In this document: piece after piece, positions 1 through 6,249 of the stretch
How positions within the stretch are numbered: the first letter of the stretch is position 1
Layout: each line of letters opens with the position of its first letter
Assembly: GCA_902766855.1 (NCBI GenBank)
Contig: CACXFE010000021.1
Span: forward strand, 1-8,464
Direction of reading: 5' to 3'
DNA length: 8,464 nt
Source of the DNA: Oscillospiraceae bacterium
GTDB taxonomy: Bacteria; Bacillota; Clostridia; Oscillospirales; Acutalibacteraceae
Notes under the pieces: generated by a model
What the model saw: only the letters and a program-made list of their open reading frames with translations
Databases searched by the model: none
Told to the model about the DNA's origin: nothing
Position numbers and translations under genes: made by a program

Positions 1-120
1 AAGTCAAGTTTCTATGCAGAACAACGGCGAAAAAAGCAAGAAGGTGTCACTTTTTGCGCGGTTTAATGAATCGAAACGCAATTTTGTTGGCTGAAAGCGA
101 GGTCGGATAAAGGATTGAAA
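1..120 (+). other. Possible 3' end of an upstream gene, unresolved
   Basis: This stretch precedes a terminator on the same strand, so the end of an upstream + strand gene is expected here. All three + frames are open from the left edge and close at about 66, 94 and 110. The frame closing at 94 gives a basic, polar tail (contains KKVSLFARFNESKR), but nothing recognisable. I cannot choose the frame or name a product. No minus-strand gene is supported, because the only long minus ORF runs through the terminator hairpin and the region upstream of the xpt promoter. Confidence 0.25.
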
Positions 121-165
121 ACCGGAGCGATGGGCGAAGAGTGTGCCTGATCGCTTCGGTTTTTT
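121..165 (+). terminator. Intrinsic terminator, possibly bidirectional
   Basis: ACCGGAGCGAT (121-131) pairs with ATCGCTTCGGT (150-160) to give 11 pairs with one G-T wobble. The apical part may add GGC (133-135) with GCC (145-147). A T6 run (160-165) follows directly. On the other strand the stem is followed by TTTT, so it could also stop minus-strand transcription. It separates an upstream unit from the xpt operon. Confidence 0.8.
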
Positions 166-253
166 CTTCCTTGTCACACTTAACAATTTCGCCATTTCGG
201 TAAAAATCGAAATAGTAATGATGAACAAACTTTTAAAAAAATGTACTCTTTTG
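166..253 (+). other. Intergenic, A/T-rich, upstream of xpt promoter
   Basis: No gene is visible here. A short inverted repeat, ATTTCG (194-199) and CGAAAT (208-213) with an 8-nt loop, lies about 40 bp upstream of the -35 element and could be an operator. It does not match the Bacillus PurBox, so this is only a possibility. Confidence 0.3.
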
Positions 254-282
254 TTGACTTCGGTCGCAAAATATGGTAGGAT
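254..282 (+). promoter_or_regulatory. Sigma-A-type promoter for the xpt operon
   Basis: The -35 is TTGACT (254-259), the spacer is 17 bp, and the -10 is TAGGAT (277-282), preceded by TGG, which gives an extended -10 (TGn). Transcription would start near 289, about 185 nt before xpt, leaving room for the riboswitch leader. The weaker -10 is compensated by the extended element. Confidence 0.65.
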
Positions 283-334
283 GACGATAGAGCAAATACA
301 AAATCACCGCTTTATCGGCGGAGAATAATGAGTG

Positions 335-398
335 CCAATATATATTTGGAAAAGATGGTCCAAATGTTTCTACCGCACGCCTCAGTTGCGACTATTGG
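335..398 (+). promoter_or_regulatory. Purine riboswitch aptamer, guanine class, variant P3 arm
   Basis: P1 is CCAATA (335-340) with TATTGG (393-398). P2 is ATTTGGA (344-350) with TCCAAAT (359-365). J2/3 is the invariant GTTTCTACC (366-374). The P3 arm is 374-390, followed by the J3/1 core GACTA (390-394). The base equivalent to position 74 is C392, which specifies guanine/hypoxanthine/xanthine-like ligands rather than adenine. The L2 GG (357-358) and L3 CC (380-381) needed for the loop-loop contact are present. Atypical points are that P3 keeps only four Watson-Crick pairs, L3 lacks the usual trailing A residues, L2 has 8 nt instead of 7, and the J1/2 position equivalent to A24 is T343. Location directly upstream of xpt fits the known B. 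subtilis xpt-pbuX arrangement. Confidence 0.9.
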
Positions 399-423
399 TT
401 ACACGGGTTCTGTGTCGGGAATT

Positions 424-455
424 GGCAGACTGTTGCAGTCTGTCTTTTTGTTTTT
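424..455 (+). terminator. Riboswitch expression-platform terminator
   Basis: GGCAGACTG (424-432) pairs with CAGTCTGTC (436-444) around a TTG loop: eight Watson-Crick pairs and one G-T wobble. It is followed by TTTTTGTTTTT (445-455). It sits between the purine aptamer and the xpt ribosome binding site, so ligand binding is expected to promote termination (an OFF switch). The P1 5' strand TGCCAAT (333-339) can alternatively pair with ATTGGCA (421-427), which would break the terminator base. Confidence 0.85.
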
Positions 456-473
456 CGATAAAGGGGACTTTTT

Positions 474-1058
474 ATGAAAGCGCTGGAAGAAAAGATATTG
501 CGTGAGGGCACGGTGCTGCCCGGAAACATTTTAAAGGTCGGTTCTTTTTTGAATCACCGGCTGGACGCGGATTTTCTGATGGAAATGGGAAAAGAAATCG
601 CGCGCTTGTTTGCAGGCGATCAGGTCACCAAGATCTTAACCATTGAAAGTTCCGGGATCGCCATTGCGGTTGCCGCGGCGGCGGCCATGCATATACCGGC
701 GGTTTTTGCGAAAAAAAATAAAACCAGTAATGTTTCGGGGGAAGTGTACCGCACGGTTGTGCATTCCTACACCCACGGAACCGATTATCATGTTGTGGTG
801 GAAAAGGCCTTTTTAGAAGCGGGCGATCGGGTATTGCTTGTGGATGACTTTCTTGCCAACGGCAAGGCGCTGGAAGGGCTGATCGATTTGGTCGAGCAGG
901 CGGGCGCTGTGGTCGTAGGGGCTTCCTGTGCCATTGAAAAAGGGTTTCAGCACGGAGGGGACAGGCTTCGCGAAAAGGGCGTCGCGGTGCGCAGTCTTGC
1001 TGTGATCGATCAAATGACCGATGATTCCATCGTTTTTCGCCCATCAGACAGTATGTAA
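474..1058 (+). CDS. xpt: Xanthine phosphoribosyltransferase
   Basis: A cytoplasmic purine-salvage enzyme that transfers ribose-5-phosphate from PRPP to xanthine, giving XMP, a precursor of GMP. At 194 residues it equals the usual Xpt length and aligns by eye along the whole B. subtilis protein. Visible landmarks are LKVGSFLNH (20-28), TIESSGIA (56-63), the PRPP-binding motif VLLVDDFLANG (120-130) with the acidic DD pair at 124-125, and IEKGFQ (154-159) with Lys156, a position shared with B. subtilis Xpt. The ATG at 474 follows AAGGGGA (461-467) at good spacing. It is the first gene of an operon controlled by the guanine-class riboswitch. Its neighbour is not the xanthine permease pbuX, as in Bacillus, but an ABC-type nucleoside importer, 34 nt downstream. 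Identity is very secure. Confidence 0.96.
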   Translation: MKALEEKILREGTVLPGNILKVGSFLNHRLDADFLMEMGKEIARLFAGDQVTKILTIESSGIAIAVAAAAAMHIPAVFAKKNKTSNVSGEVYRTVVHSYTHGTDYHVVVEKAFLEAGDRVLLVDDFLANGKALEGLIDLVEQAGAVVVGASCAIEKGFQHGGDRLREKGVAVRSLAVIDQMTDDSIVFRPSDSM

Positions 1059-1078
1059 AAAAATTTACATAAATTTTT
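1053..1078 (+). terminator. Weak A/T hairpin at the xpt-nupN junction
   Basis: ATGTAAA (1053-1059) pairs with TTTACAT (1064-1070) around AAAA. It overlaps the xpt stop codon and is followed by AAATTTTT. All pairs but two are A-T, so it is at best a leaky terminator or a 3'-end processing hairpin. It ends just before the AGGAGGAAG ribosome binding site (1079-1087), and read-through into the next gene is expected. Confidence 0.35.
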
Positions 1079-1092
1079 AGGAGGAAGAGAAA

Positions 1093-2358
1093 ATGAAAAA
1101 AATCATCTGTGCGCTTCTTGCAGTCGTCATGGTACTTGCCTTTGCCGCCTGCGGAAACACCGACACCGCTTCAAAAGGCGGAGAGAAAGACAAGGTATTG
1201 TCGATCAGCGAGATCGAGAAGACCGTTGCCACCGCAATGGAGAAGGTAGAGAAAGCCAACCTCAAAATCGGCCTGATCTGCCTGCATGACGAGAACTCCA
1301 CTTACGACAACAACTTTATCCAGGCGTTAAAAGAAGTTCAGCAAGAACTTGGCCTCACCAATGATCAGGTTCTGATCAAAACCGGCATTGCCGAGAGTGA
1401 TGCTTGCTACAACGCCGCCGCTGAATTTGCGGATGCCGGCTGCCAGATCGTGTTTGCCGATTCATTCGGTCATGAAACTTACATGATCCAAGCCGCCAAA
1501 GAATTCCCGAAAGTTCAGTTCTGCCACGCTACCGGCACCCGTTCACAGATCGAACTGGTTTCCAACTATCACAATGCGTTCGCCACCATTTATGAAGGCC
1601 GTTATCTTGCGGGTGTTGCCGCCGGCATGAAACTGAAAGAAATGATCGATTCCGGCAAAATCACCGCTGATAAGGCTGTGATCGGCTATGTCGGCGCGTT
1701 CAATTACGCCGAAGTGGTTTCCGGTATGACTTCGTTCTTCCTCGGCGCACGCTCCATCTGCCCCTCGGCTACCATGAAGGTGACCTACACCAACTCTTGG
1801 TTTGATATTGCGAAAGAGAAAGAAGCCGCGCTCAACCTCATCAATTCCGGCTGCGTCCTGATCAGCCAGCATGCTGACTCGGAAGGCGCTCCGAAAGCCT
1901 GCGAAGAAAAAGGCGTTCCGAATGTTGCTTACAACATCAGCACCATTCCGATGGGCCCGAACACCGCGATCATTTCTTCCAAGATCGACTGGGCTCCCTA
2001 CTTCAAGCAGATCATCAATGCCGCGCTGGAAGGCGGCACGATCCCGACCGACTTCTGCGGCACCTTGGAAAACGGCTCTGTAAAACTGACCGAACTGAAC
2101 ACCAAAGTGGCGGCCCCCGGCACACAGGAGAAGATCGACGAGATCAAAGCCAAACTGATTTCCGGCGAAGTGAAAGTATTTGACACCAAGACCTTCACGG
2201 TCGGCGGCAAAGAACTCAGCACCTACACGGCGGACATTGTGGACAAGGGCGACTTTGTTCCGGATTCCGAAGCAATTAAAGACGGTACCTTCGCTGAGTC
2301 TTCCGATCGTTCCGCTCCTTACTTCGATATCAAGTACATCGACGGTATCAGCGAATAA
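1093..2358 (+). CDS. nupN: BMP/PnrA-family nucleoside-binding lipoprotein of ABC importer
   Basis: The extracellular substrate-binding component of an ABC importer, anchored to the outer face of the membrane as a lipoprotein. Residues 1-19 form a lipoprotein signal (MKKII, hydrophobic core, AFAA) ending at lipobox Cys20. A charged linker follows to about residue 55, then the Bmp domain: KIGLICLHDENSTYDNNF (58-75), IVFADSFGHETYMIQAAKEF (119-138), FCHATGT (143-149), IYEGRYLAGVAAGMK (166-180), IGYVGAF (197-203) and ISQHADSEGAPKA (257-269). These match the BMP family, whose studied members (PnrA, BmpA, NupN) bind purine and other nucleosides. At 421 residues it is longer than many relatives because of the linker and a C-terminal extension after about residue 365. 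The start is fixed by AGGAGGAAG (1079-1087). Codons look biased to C-ending Asn, Ile, Asp and Phe codons compared with the flanking genes, suggesting high expression. Nucleoside specificity is inferred from family and from xpt. Confidence 0.92.
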   Translation: MKKIICALLAVVMVLAFAACGNTDTASKGGEKDKVLSISEIEKTVATAMEKVEKANLKIGLICLHDENSTYDNNFIQALKEVQQELGLTNDQVLIKTGIAESDACYNAAAEFADAGCQIVFADSFGHETYMIQAAKEFPKVQFCHATGTRSQIELVSNYHNAFATIYEGRYLAGVAAGMKLKEMIDSGKITADKAVIGYVGAFNYAEVVSGMTSFFLGARSICPSATMKVTYTNSWFDIAKEKEAALNLINSGCVLISQHADSEGAPKACEEKGVPNVAYNISTIPMGPNTAIISSKIDWAPYFKQIINAALEGGTIPTDFCGTLENGSVKLTELNTKVAAPGTQEKIDEIKAKLISGEVKVFDTKTFTVGGKELSTYTADIVDKGDFVPDSEAIKDGTFAESSDRSAPYFDIKYIDGISE

Positions 2359-2372
2359 TCTCAAATTTCTTT

Positions 2373-2401
2373 TTCAGGCGGAGCCTTCTGCTCCGCCTGA
2401 A
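2373..2401 (+). repeat. Strong 12-bp intergenic hairpin after nupN
   Basis: TTCAGGCGGAGC (2373-2384) and GCTCCGCCTGAA (2390-2401) are perfect complements around a CTTCT loop, starting 14 nt after the nupN stop. The downstream sequence (GTTGTTCTGTGT) is only partly T-rich, so it is a poor terminator. It is a good candidate for a 3'-end stabiliser that protects the nupN message, or for an imperfect terminator. Confidence 0.75.
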
Positions 2402-2417
2402 GTTGTTCTGTGTCAGC

Positions 2418-2430
2418 CCCGGGTGCCGGG
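2418..2430 (+). repeat. Small G/C hairpin between nupN and nupO
   Basis: CCCGG (2418-2422) pairs with CCGGG (2426-2430) around GTG. It lies between the two larger hairpins of this intergenic region. Five G-C pairs make it stable in RNA, but its role is unknown and it may only be a spacer structure. Confidence 0.35.
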
Positions 2431-2438
2431 TTTCCGAT

Positions 2439-2489
2439 GGTCAATTTTGAGAAAAGAAGTGGGCTTTTCTGAAAATTGACCGGTTTTTT
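2439..2489 (+). terminator. Internal intrinsic terminator/attenuator upstream of nupO
   Basis: GGTCAATTTT (2439-2448) pairs with AAAATTGACC (2472-2481), and AGAAAAG (2450-2456) with CTTTTCT (2464-2470). This gives 17 pairs interrupted by one G-G mismatch (2449/2471) around a 7-nt loop. GG and a T6 run (2484-2489) follow. It has the form of a terminator inside an operon, ending right before the nupO ribosome binding site (AAAGGAG, 2491-2497). I see no convincing promoter after it, so nupO, nupP and nupQ probably depend on partial read-through, which would lower them relative to the binding protein. Confidence 0.75.
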
Positions 2490-2490
2490 G

Positions 2491-2497
2491 AAAGGAG
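2491..2497 (+). promoter_or_regulatory. Ribosome binding site deciding the nupO start
   Basis: AAAGGAG lies 8 nt upstream of the ATG at 2506. A longer reading from a TTG at 2476 is in frame, but that TTG sits inside the terminator stem and upstream of this site, so the ATG is preferred. Confidence 0.85.
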
Positions 2498-2505
2498 TGG
2501 AGTCC

Positions 2506-4047
2506 ATGGCGGCGGCCGCCATTGAATTAAAAAACATTACCAAAACTTTCGGCAGTGTGGTTGCCAATAAAAATGTCAGTCTTTCGGTTTACGGGGGAGA
2601 AATTCTTTCGTTGCTTGGGGAAAACGGAAGCGGAAAAACCACCCTGATGAATATGATTTCGGGGATTTATTATCCGGATGAAGGGCAGATCTTTATCGGC
2701 GGAGAAGAAGTGGTGATCCGTTCCCCGAAAGACGCGTTTGATTATAAAATCGGGATGATCCATCAACACTTCAAGTTGATCGATGTGTTTTCGGCGGCGG
2801 AAAATATTGTACTGGGCTTGAAAGAGAAAGGCCGGTACGATGTGAAAAAAGTAACCGCCCGCGTAGCGGAAATCAGCGAAAAATACGGGTTTGAACTGGA
2901 TCCCGGCAAGAAAATTTACGAAATGTCGGTTTCCGAAAAACAAACGGTGGAGATCATCAAAGTTTTGTATCGCGGCGCGGATATTCTGATTCTGGATGAA
3001 CCCACCGCGGTTCTCACCCCGCAGGAAACGCAAAAACTGTTTGCCATTTTGCGCCGTATGCGGGATGACGGGAAGGCCATCATCATCATTACCCACAAAC
3101 TGCATGAGGTGCTTTCCCTTTCTGACCGGGTGGCGGTTTTGCGCAAAGGCGAGTATATCGGAACGGTGAATACCGCCGAAACCAACGAGTCGGAACTGAC
3201 GGAAATGATGGTCGGGAAAAAGATTTCGCTCAATATCACCCGCAGTGAACCGAAAGACCCGCAAGACCGATTGGAGGTCAAAGACCTTGATTGTGTCAAT
3301 CGTGAAGGGGTAAAAGTGCTGGATCATGTTTCTTTCACGGCGCGTTCGGGGGAAATTTTAGGCATCGCCGGCATTGCGGGCAGCGGGCAGCGCGAACTGC
3401 TGGAAGCAATCGCGGGATTGCAACATATTGAAAACGGCAGTTTGCTGTATCATAACCCCAAAACCGGATCGACCGATGAATTGCGCGGCAAAACGCCGCT
3501 GCAAATCCGGGAACTGGGTGTGCGGCTTTCCTTTGTGCCGGAAGATCGGTTAGGGATGGGCCTTGTCGGGAATATGGACATTGTAGATAATATGATGCTT
3601 CGCAGTTACCGGAAAGGAAAATCCATCTTTTTAGAGCGCAAAGCGCCTAAAAATTTAGCGGATACCATTATTGAGCAGTTGGAAGTGGTTACGCCGAGCG
3701 CCGAAACCCCGGTGCGAAAATTATCGGGCGGGAATGTGCAGAAAGTGCTGGTCGGCCGTGAGATCGCGGCGGCGCCCACCGTGCTGATGGCGGCTTACCC
3801 GGTCAGAGGGCTCGATATCAACTCCTCTTATGCGATTTATAATTTGTTGAACAGCCAGAAAGAAAACGGCGTAGCCGTGATTTTTGTGGGCGAAGATCTG
3901 GATGTACTGATCGAACTGTGCGACCGGATCATGGTGATCGGATCAGGCAAGATCACCGGCATCGTAGAGGGCAGAAACGCCGATAAGAGCGAGATCGGCC
4001 TGATGATGACCAAGACACAGGGGGGCAACGCTGATGAAAACAACTGA
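2506..4047 (+). CDS. nupO: ABC importer ATPase with two nucleotide-binding domains (nucleoside/sugar type)
   Basis: The ATP-hydrolysing subunit of the nucleoside importer, at the cytoplasmic face; 513 residues, the expected size for NupO/RbsA/MglA-type tandem ATPases. NBD1 has Walker A GENGSGKTT (38-46), Q-loop Gln87 (HQHF), a degenerate signature SVSEKQ (141-146), Walker B ILILDEPTA (160-168) and switch His197 (ITHK). NBD2 has a Walker A-like GIAGSGQRE (289-297) with Gln instead of the catalytic Lys, the family motif FVPEDR (343-348), an intact signature LSGGN (406-410), and AAYPVRGLD (429-437) where relatives usually show AAQPTRGLD. Thus one composite ATP site (Walker A1 with signature 2) is complete and the other is strongly degenerate. 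The 3' end overlaps the next gene by 14 bp. Membership of the importer operon is clear; substrate is inferred from context. Confidence 0.93.
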   Translation: MAAAAIELKNITKTFGSVVANKNVSLSVYGGEILSLLGENGSGKTTLMNMISGIYYPDEGQIFIGGEEVVIRSPKDAFDYKIGMIHQHFKLIDVFSAAENIVLGLKEKGRYDVKKVTARVAEISEKYGFELDPGKKIYEMSVSEKQTVEIIKVLYRGADILILDEPTAVLTPQETQKLFAILRRMRDDGKAIIIITHKLHEVLSLSDRVAVLRKGEYIGTVNTAETNESELTEMMVGKKISLNITRSEPKDPQDRLEVKDLDCVNREGVKVLDHVSFTARSGEILGIAGIAGSGQRELLEAIAGLQHIENGSLLYHNPKTGSTDELRGKTPLQIRELGVRLSFVPEDRLGMGLVGNMDIVDNMMLRSYRKGKSIFLERKAPKNLADTIIEQLEVVTPSAETPVRKLSGGNVQKVLVGREIAAAPTVLMAAYPVRGLDINSSYAIYNLLNSQKENGVAVIFVGEDLDVLIELCDRIMVIGSGKITGIVEGRNADKSEIGLMMTKTQGGNADENN

Positions 4048-5143
4048 AAAGCATCTGCATGAGCCGTTGTTTCATATTACACGGCGAACAGATATTTCCG
4101 CGGCAAAAGCGTGGATGATCCGTTTGCTTGCCATCCTTGCGGCATTGATCGTTTGTGCTTTGGTGATCGTTACGATTACCGATTATAACCCGCTTCAGGT
4201 TTATGTGAAAATGTTTGAAGGCAGTTTCAGTTCGGAACGCAAGATCATGATGCTGCTGCAAAATATTGCCATGTTGCTTTGCATTTCGCTGGCGGTAACG
4301 CCCGCTTTCAAAATGCGGTTTTGGAACCTCGGCGCCGAAGGTCAGGTGCTGGTAGGGGGGCTGGCAAGCGCCGCGTGTATGTTCTATGCGGGGGACAGTA
4401 TGCCAAGCCCATTATTGATTTTGGTCATGTTGGTCACCAGTATTTTAAGCGGCGTGATTTGGGGGTTGATCCCGGCGTTCTTTAAATCTTTTTGGGGAAC
4501 AAACGAAAGCCTTTTCACCCTGATGATGAACTATGTTGCCATGCAGTTGGTGGCGTTTTGCATTATGGTGTGGGTCCCGAGCGGATCCAATGTCATGGGA
4601 ATTATCAATCAGAATTCTCAAAGCGGATGGCTGCCGGAATTGTTCGGACAAAAATATCTGATCAATATTTTGATCGTTGCGGTACTGACTGTGGTGATGT
4701 TTGTATATTTGAAATACAGCAAACAAGGCTATGAAATCGCCGTGGTCGGAGAAAGCGAGAATACCGCGCGCTATGTCGGGATCAATGTTAAAAAAGTGAT
4801 CATGCGCACCATGGTGATCTCGGGCGGTATTTGCGGATTGGCGGGCTTCCTTTTGGTGTCCGGCACCAACCACACGGTTTCCAAAGAACTGGCCGGCGGC
4901 ATGGGCTTTACGGCGATCATGGTTTCGTGGCTTGCGAAATTCAATCCGCTGATGATGGTGCTTACCTCGTTCCTGATCGTGTTTTTACAGCGCGGTGCCA
5001 GCGAGATCGCCACGGCGTTCCGCTTGAACGAAAGTGTTTCGGATATTTTAACGGGCATTATCATTTTCTTTATCATCGGCTGCGAATTTTTCATCAATTA
5101 TAAAATCAATAAGAAATCGAAGAAAAAGGAGGCGGTGGCATGA
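4034..5143 (+). CDS. nupP: ABC importer permease, BPD_transp_2 family, first subunit
   Basis: An integral membrane protein forming half of the translocation channel; 369 residues. Hydrophobic segments lie at about 28-48, 72-90, 105-118, 126-148, 160-181, 209-226, 258-276, 290-318 and 337-355. The cytoplasmic N-terminus carries about 27 mostly polar residues and the C-terminus is a lysine-rich tail. The family motif FWNLGAEGQVLVGG (96-109) and the loop VGESENTARYVGI (238-250), probably the ATPase-contact region, match NupP/YufP-type permeases. The start is ATG 4034, after the G-rich AGGGGGG (4019-4025), inside the end of the ATPase gene: a 14-bp overlap pointing to translational coupling. The stop overlaps the next start by 4 bp (ATGA). 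Confidence 0.92.
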   Translation: MKTTEKHLHEPLFHITRRTDISAAKAWMIRLLAILAALIVCALVIVTITDYNPLQVYVKMFEGSFSSERKIMMLLQNIAMLLCISLAVTPAFKMRFWNLGAEGQVLVGGLASAACMFYAGDSMPSPLLILVMLVTSILSGVIWGLIPAFFKSFWGTNESLFTLMMNYVAMQLVAFCIMVWVPSGSNVMGIINQNSQSGWLPELFGQKYLINILIVAVLTVVMFVYLKYSKQGYEIAVVGESENTARYVGINVKKVIMRTMVISGGICGLAGFLLVSGTNHTVSKELAGGMGFTAIMVSWLAKFNPLMMVLTSFLIVFLQRGASEIATAFRLNESVSDILTGIIIFFIIGCEFFINYKINKKSKKKEAVA

Positions 5144-6123
5144 TCGGCACGATTTTTGCTTTTATCAATGCCGCGATCATTCAAGGCATTCCGCTTCTGT
5201 ACGGCGCAACCGGGGAAATCATTACGGAAAAGAGCGGAAACCTCAACCTCGGGATCCCGGGCATTATGTATATGGGTGGTATTTCGGGGATTATCGGCGG
5301 TTATCTGTACGAACATTCGACCGAGCATCCCGTCGCTGCGCTTTGCATTTTGATTCCGCTTGTTTCCTCCTTGCTCGGCTCTTCGCTGATGGCGTTGATT
5401 TACAGTTTTTTAACCATTACGCTTCGCGTAAATCAAAATGTCACAGGGTTGGCGCTGACTACTTTCGGCATCGGCATGGGGAACTTCTTCGGCGGATCAC
5501 TGTTGAGTTTCTTCGGGGAAACCGGCTCGATCTCCTTGCTTACCACCGGTAATTATTATAAAACAAGATTGCCGTTTGCGGATGATCTCGGGCTGTTCGG
5601 GAAAACCTTTTTGTCTTTCGGATTTTTGGCTTATCTCGCCATCTTCTTGTCTTTGGTCACTTCTTATTTCCTGAATCATACAAGGGCGGGCCTGAATCTC
5701 CGTTCGGTAGGGGAAAATCCCGCCACGGCGGATGCGGCCGGCATCAGCGTGGTGAAATATAAATACCTTTCCACGGTGATCGGCGGTGCCATTGCGGGAT
5801 TGGGCGGTTTGTATTTTGTCATGGATTATACCGCCGGCGCATGGACGAATAACGGCTTTGGTGATCGCGGCTGGCTGGCGATTGCGATCGTGATCTTTGC
5901 CATTTGGCGGCCGAACCTTGCGGCGCTCAGTTCCTTCCTGTTCGGCGGCTTGTATATCTTGTGCGTTTATATTCCGGGCTTGTCAAGCAGTTCCAAAGAA
6001 ATCATCAATATGCTGCCGTATCTTGTTACCATTTTGGTTTTGGTGGTCGTCAGTATGCGCAAAAAGCGCGAAAACCAGCCGCCGGCTTCGCTTGGTCTTT
6101 CTTATTTCCGCGAAGAACGGTAA
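5140..6123 (+). CDS. nupQ: ABC importer permease, BPD_transp_2 family, second subunit
   Basis: The second channel subunit, 327 residues, expected to heterodimerise with the preceding permease. It begins almost directly with a membrane segment (about 3-22). The family motif EKSGNLNLGIPGIMYMGG (30-47) follows, then further hydrophobic segments at about 45-57, 65-92, 101-125, 156-178, 207-228, 245-280 and 290-306. The loop VGENPATADAAGI (190-202) parallels VGESENTARYVGI of the partner, and GFGDRGWLAIAI (239-250) is typical of NupQ-like permeases. AAGGAGG (5126-5132) lies 7 nt before the ATG, and the start overlaps the previous stop as ATGA. It is the last gene of the transporter. No intrinsic terminator is visible between it and the promoter of the next gene, so some read-through into the CarD-like gene is likely. 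Confidence 0.92.
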   Translation: MIGTIFAFINAAIIQGIPLLYGATGEIITEKSGNLNLGIPGIMYMGGISGIIGGYLYEHSTEHPVAALCILIPLVSSLLGSSLMALIYSFLTITLRVNQNVTGLALTTFGIGMGNFFGGSLLSFFGETGSISLLTTGNYYKTRLPFADDLGLFGKTFLSFGFLAYLAIFLSLVTSYFLNHTRAGLNLRSVGENPATADAAGISVVKYKYLSTVIGGAIAGLGGLYFVMDYTAGAWTNNGFGDRGWLAIAIVIFAIWRPNLAALSSFLFGGLYILCVYIPGLSSSSKEIINMLPYLVTILVLVVVSMRKKRENQPPASLGLSYFREER

Positions 6124-6130
6124 AAAAATT

Positions 6131-6160
6131 CTTACATTTTTTCGGGATCCGTGCTATAAT
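6131..6160 (+). promoter_or_regulatory. Extended -10 promoter of the CarD-like gene
   Basis: The -35-like CTTACA (6131-6136; 4 of 6 to consensus) is followed by an 18-bp spacer and a perfect -10 TATAAT (6155-6160) preceded by TGC, an extended -10. It begins 8 bp after the nupQ stop codon. The expected start near 6167 leaves a leader of about 80 nt. Confidence 0.7.
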
Positions 6161-6176
6161 GAAGATACAGCAAACC

Positions 6177-6207
6177 GTTCCGGCAGGCGGATTTCGGCTG
6201 TCGGAAC
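6177..6207 (+). promoter_or_regulatory. Leader hairpin of the CarD-like gene
   Basis: GTTCCGGCAG (6177-6186) pairs with CTGTCGGAAC (6198-6207), ten pairs with one G-U, around an 11-nt loop. A second small stem, GCGG (6220-6223) with CCGC (6229-6232), lies just before the weak ribosome binding site. There is no T tail, so this is a 5' UTR structure and not a terminator. Its function is unknown; it could set mRNA stability or limit translation. Confidence 0.45.
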
Positions 6208-6249
6208 GATTGCATTATCGCGGCTTTTCCGCAGAATGAGGTCTTGAAA

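Noticed and set aside
4..228. 74-codon minus-strand ORF at the left edge
   Set aside because: It contains the whole terminator hairpin in reverse and has no plausible ribosome binding site or recognisable domain.
143..328. 61-codon + strand ORF before the riboswitch
   Set aside because: It starts inside the terminator hairpin and runs through the xpt promoter, with no ribosome binding site and low-complexity content, so it is best explained as chance.
1543..2364. 273-codon minus-strand ORF opposite nupN, and similar long minus ORFs opposite nupO and addB
   Set aside because: They are antisense shadows of well-supported genes, caused by codon bias. Their compositions show no recognised domain and they lack ribosome binding sites.
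6159..6239. 26-codon ORF overlapping the CarD-gene promoter
   Set aside because: Its ATG overlaps the -10 element, upstream of the expected transcription start, so it would not be present in that mRNA.
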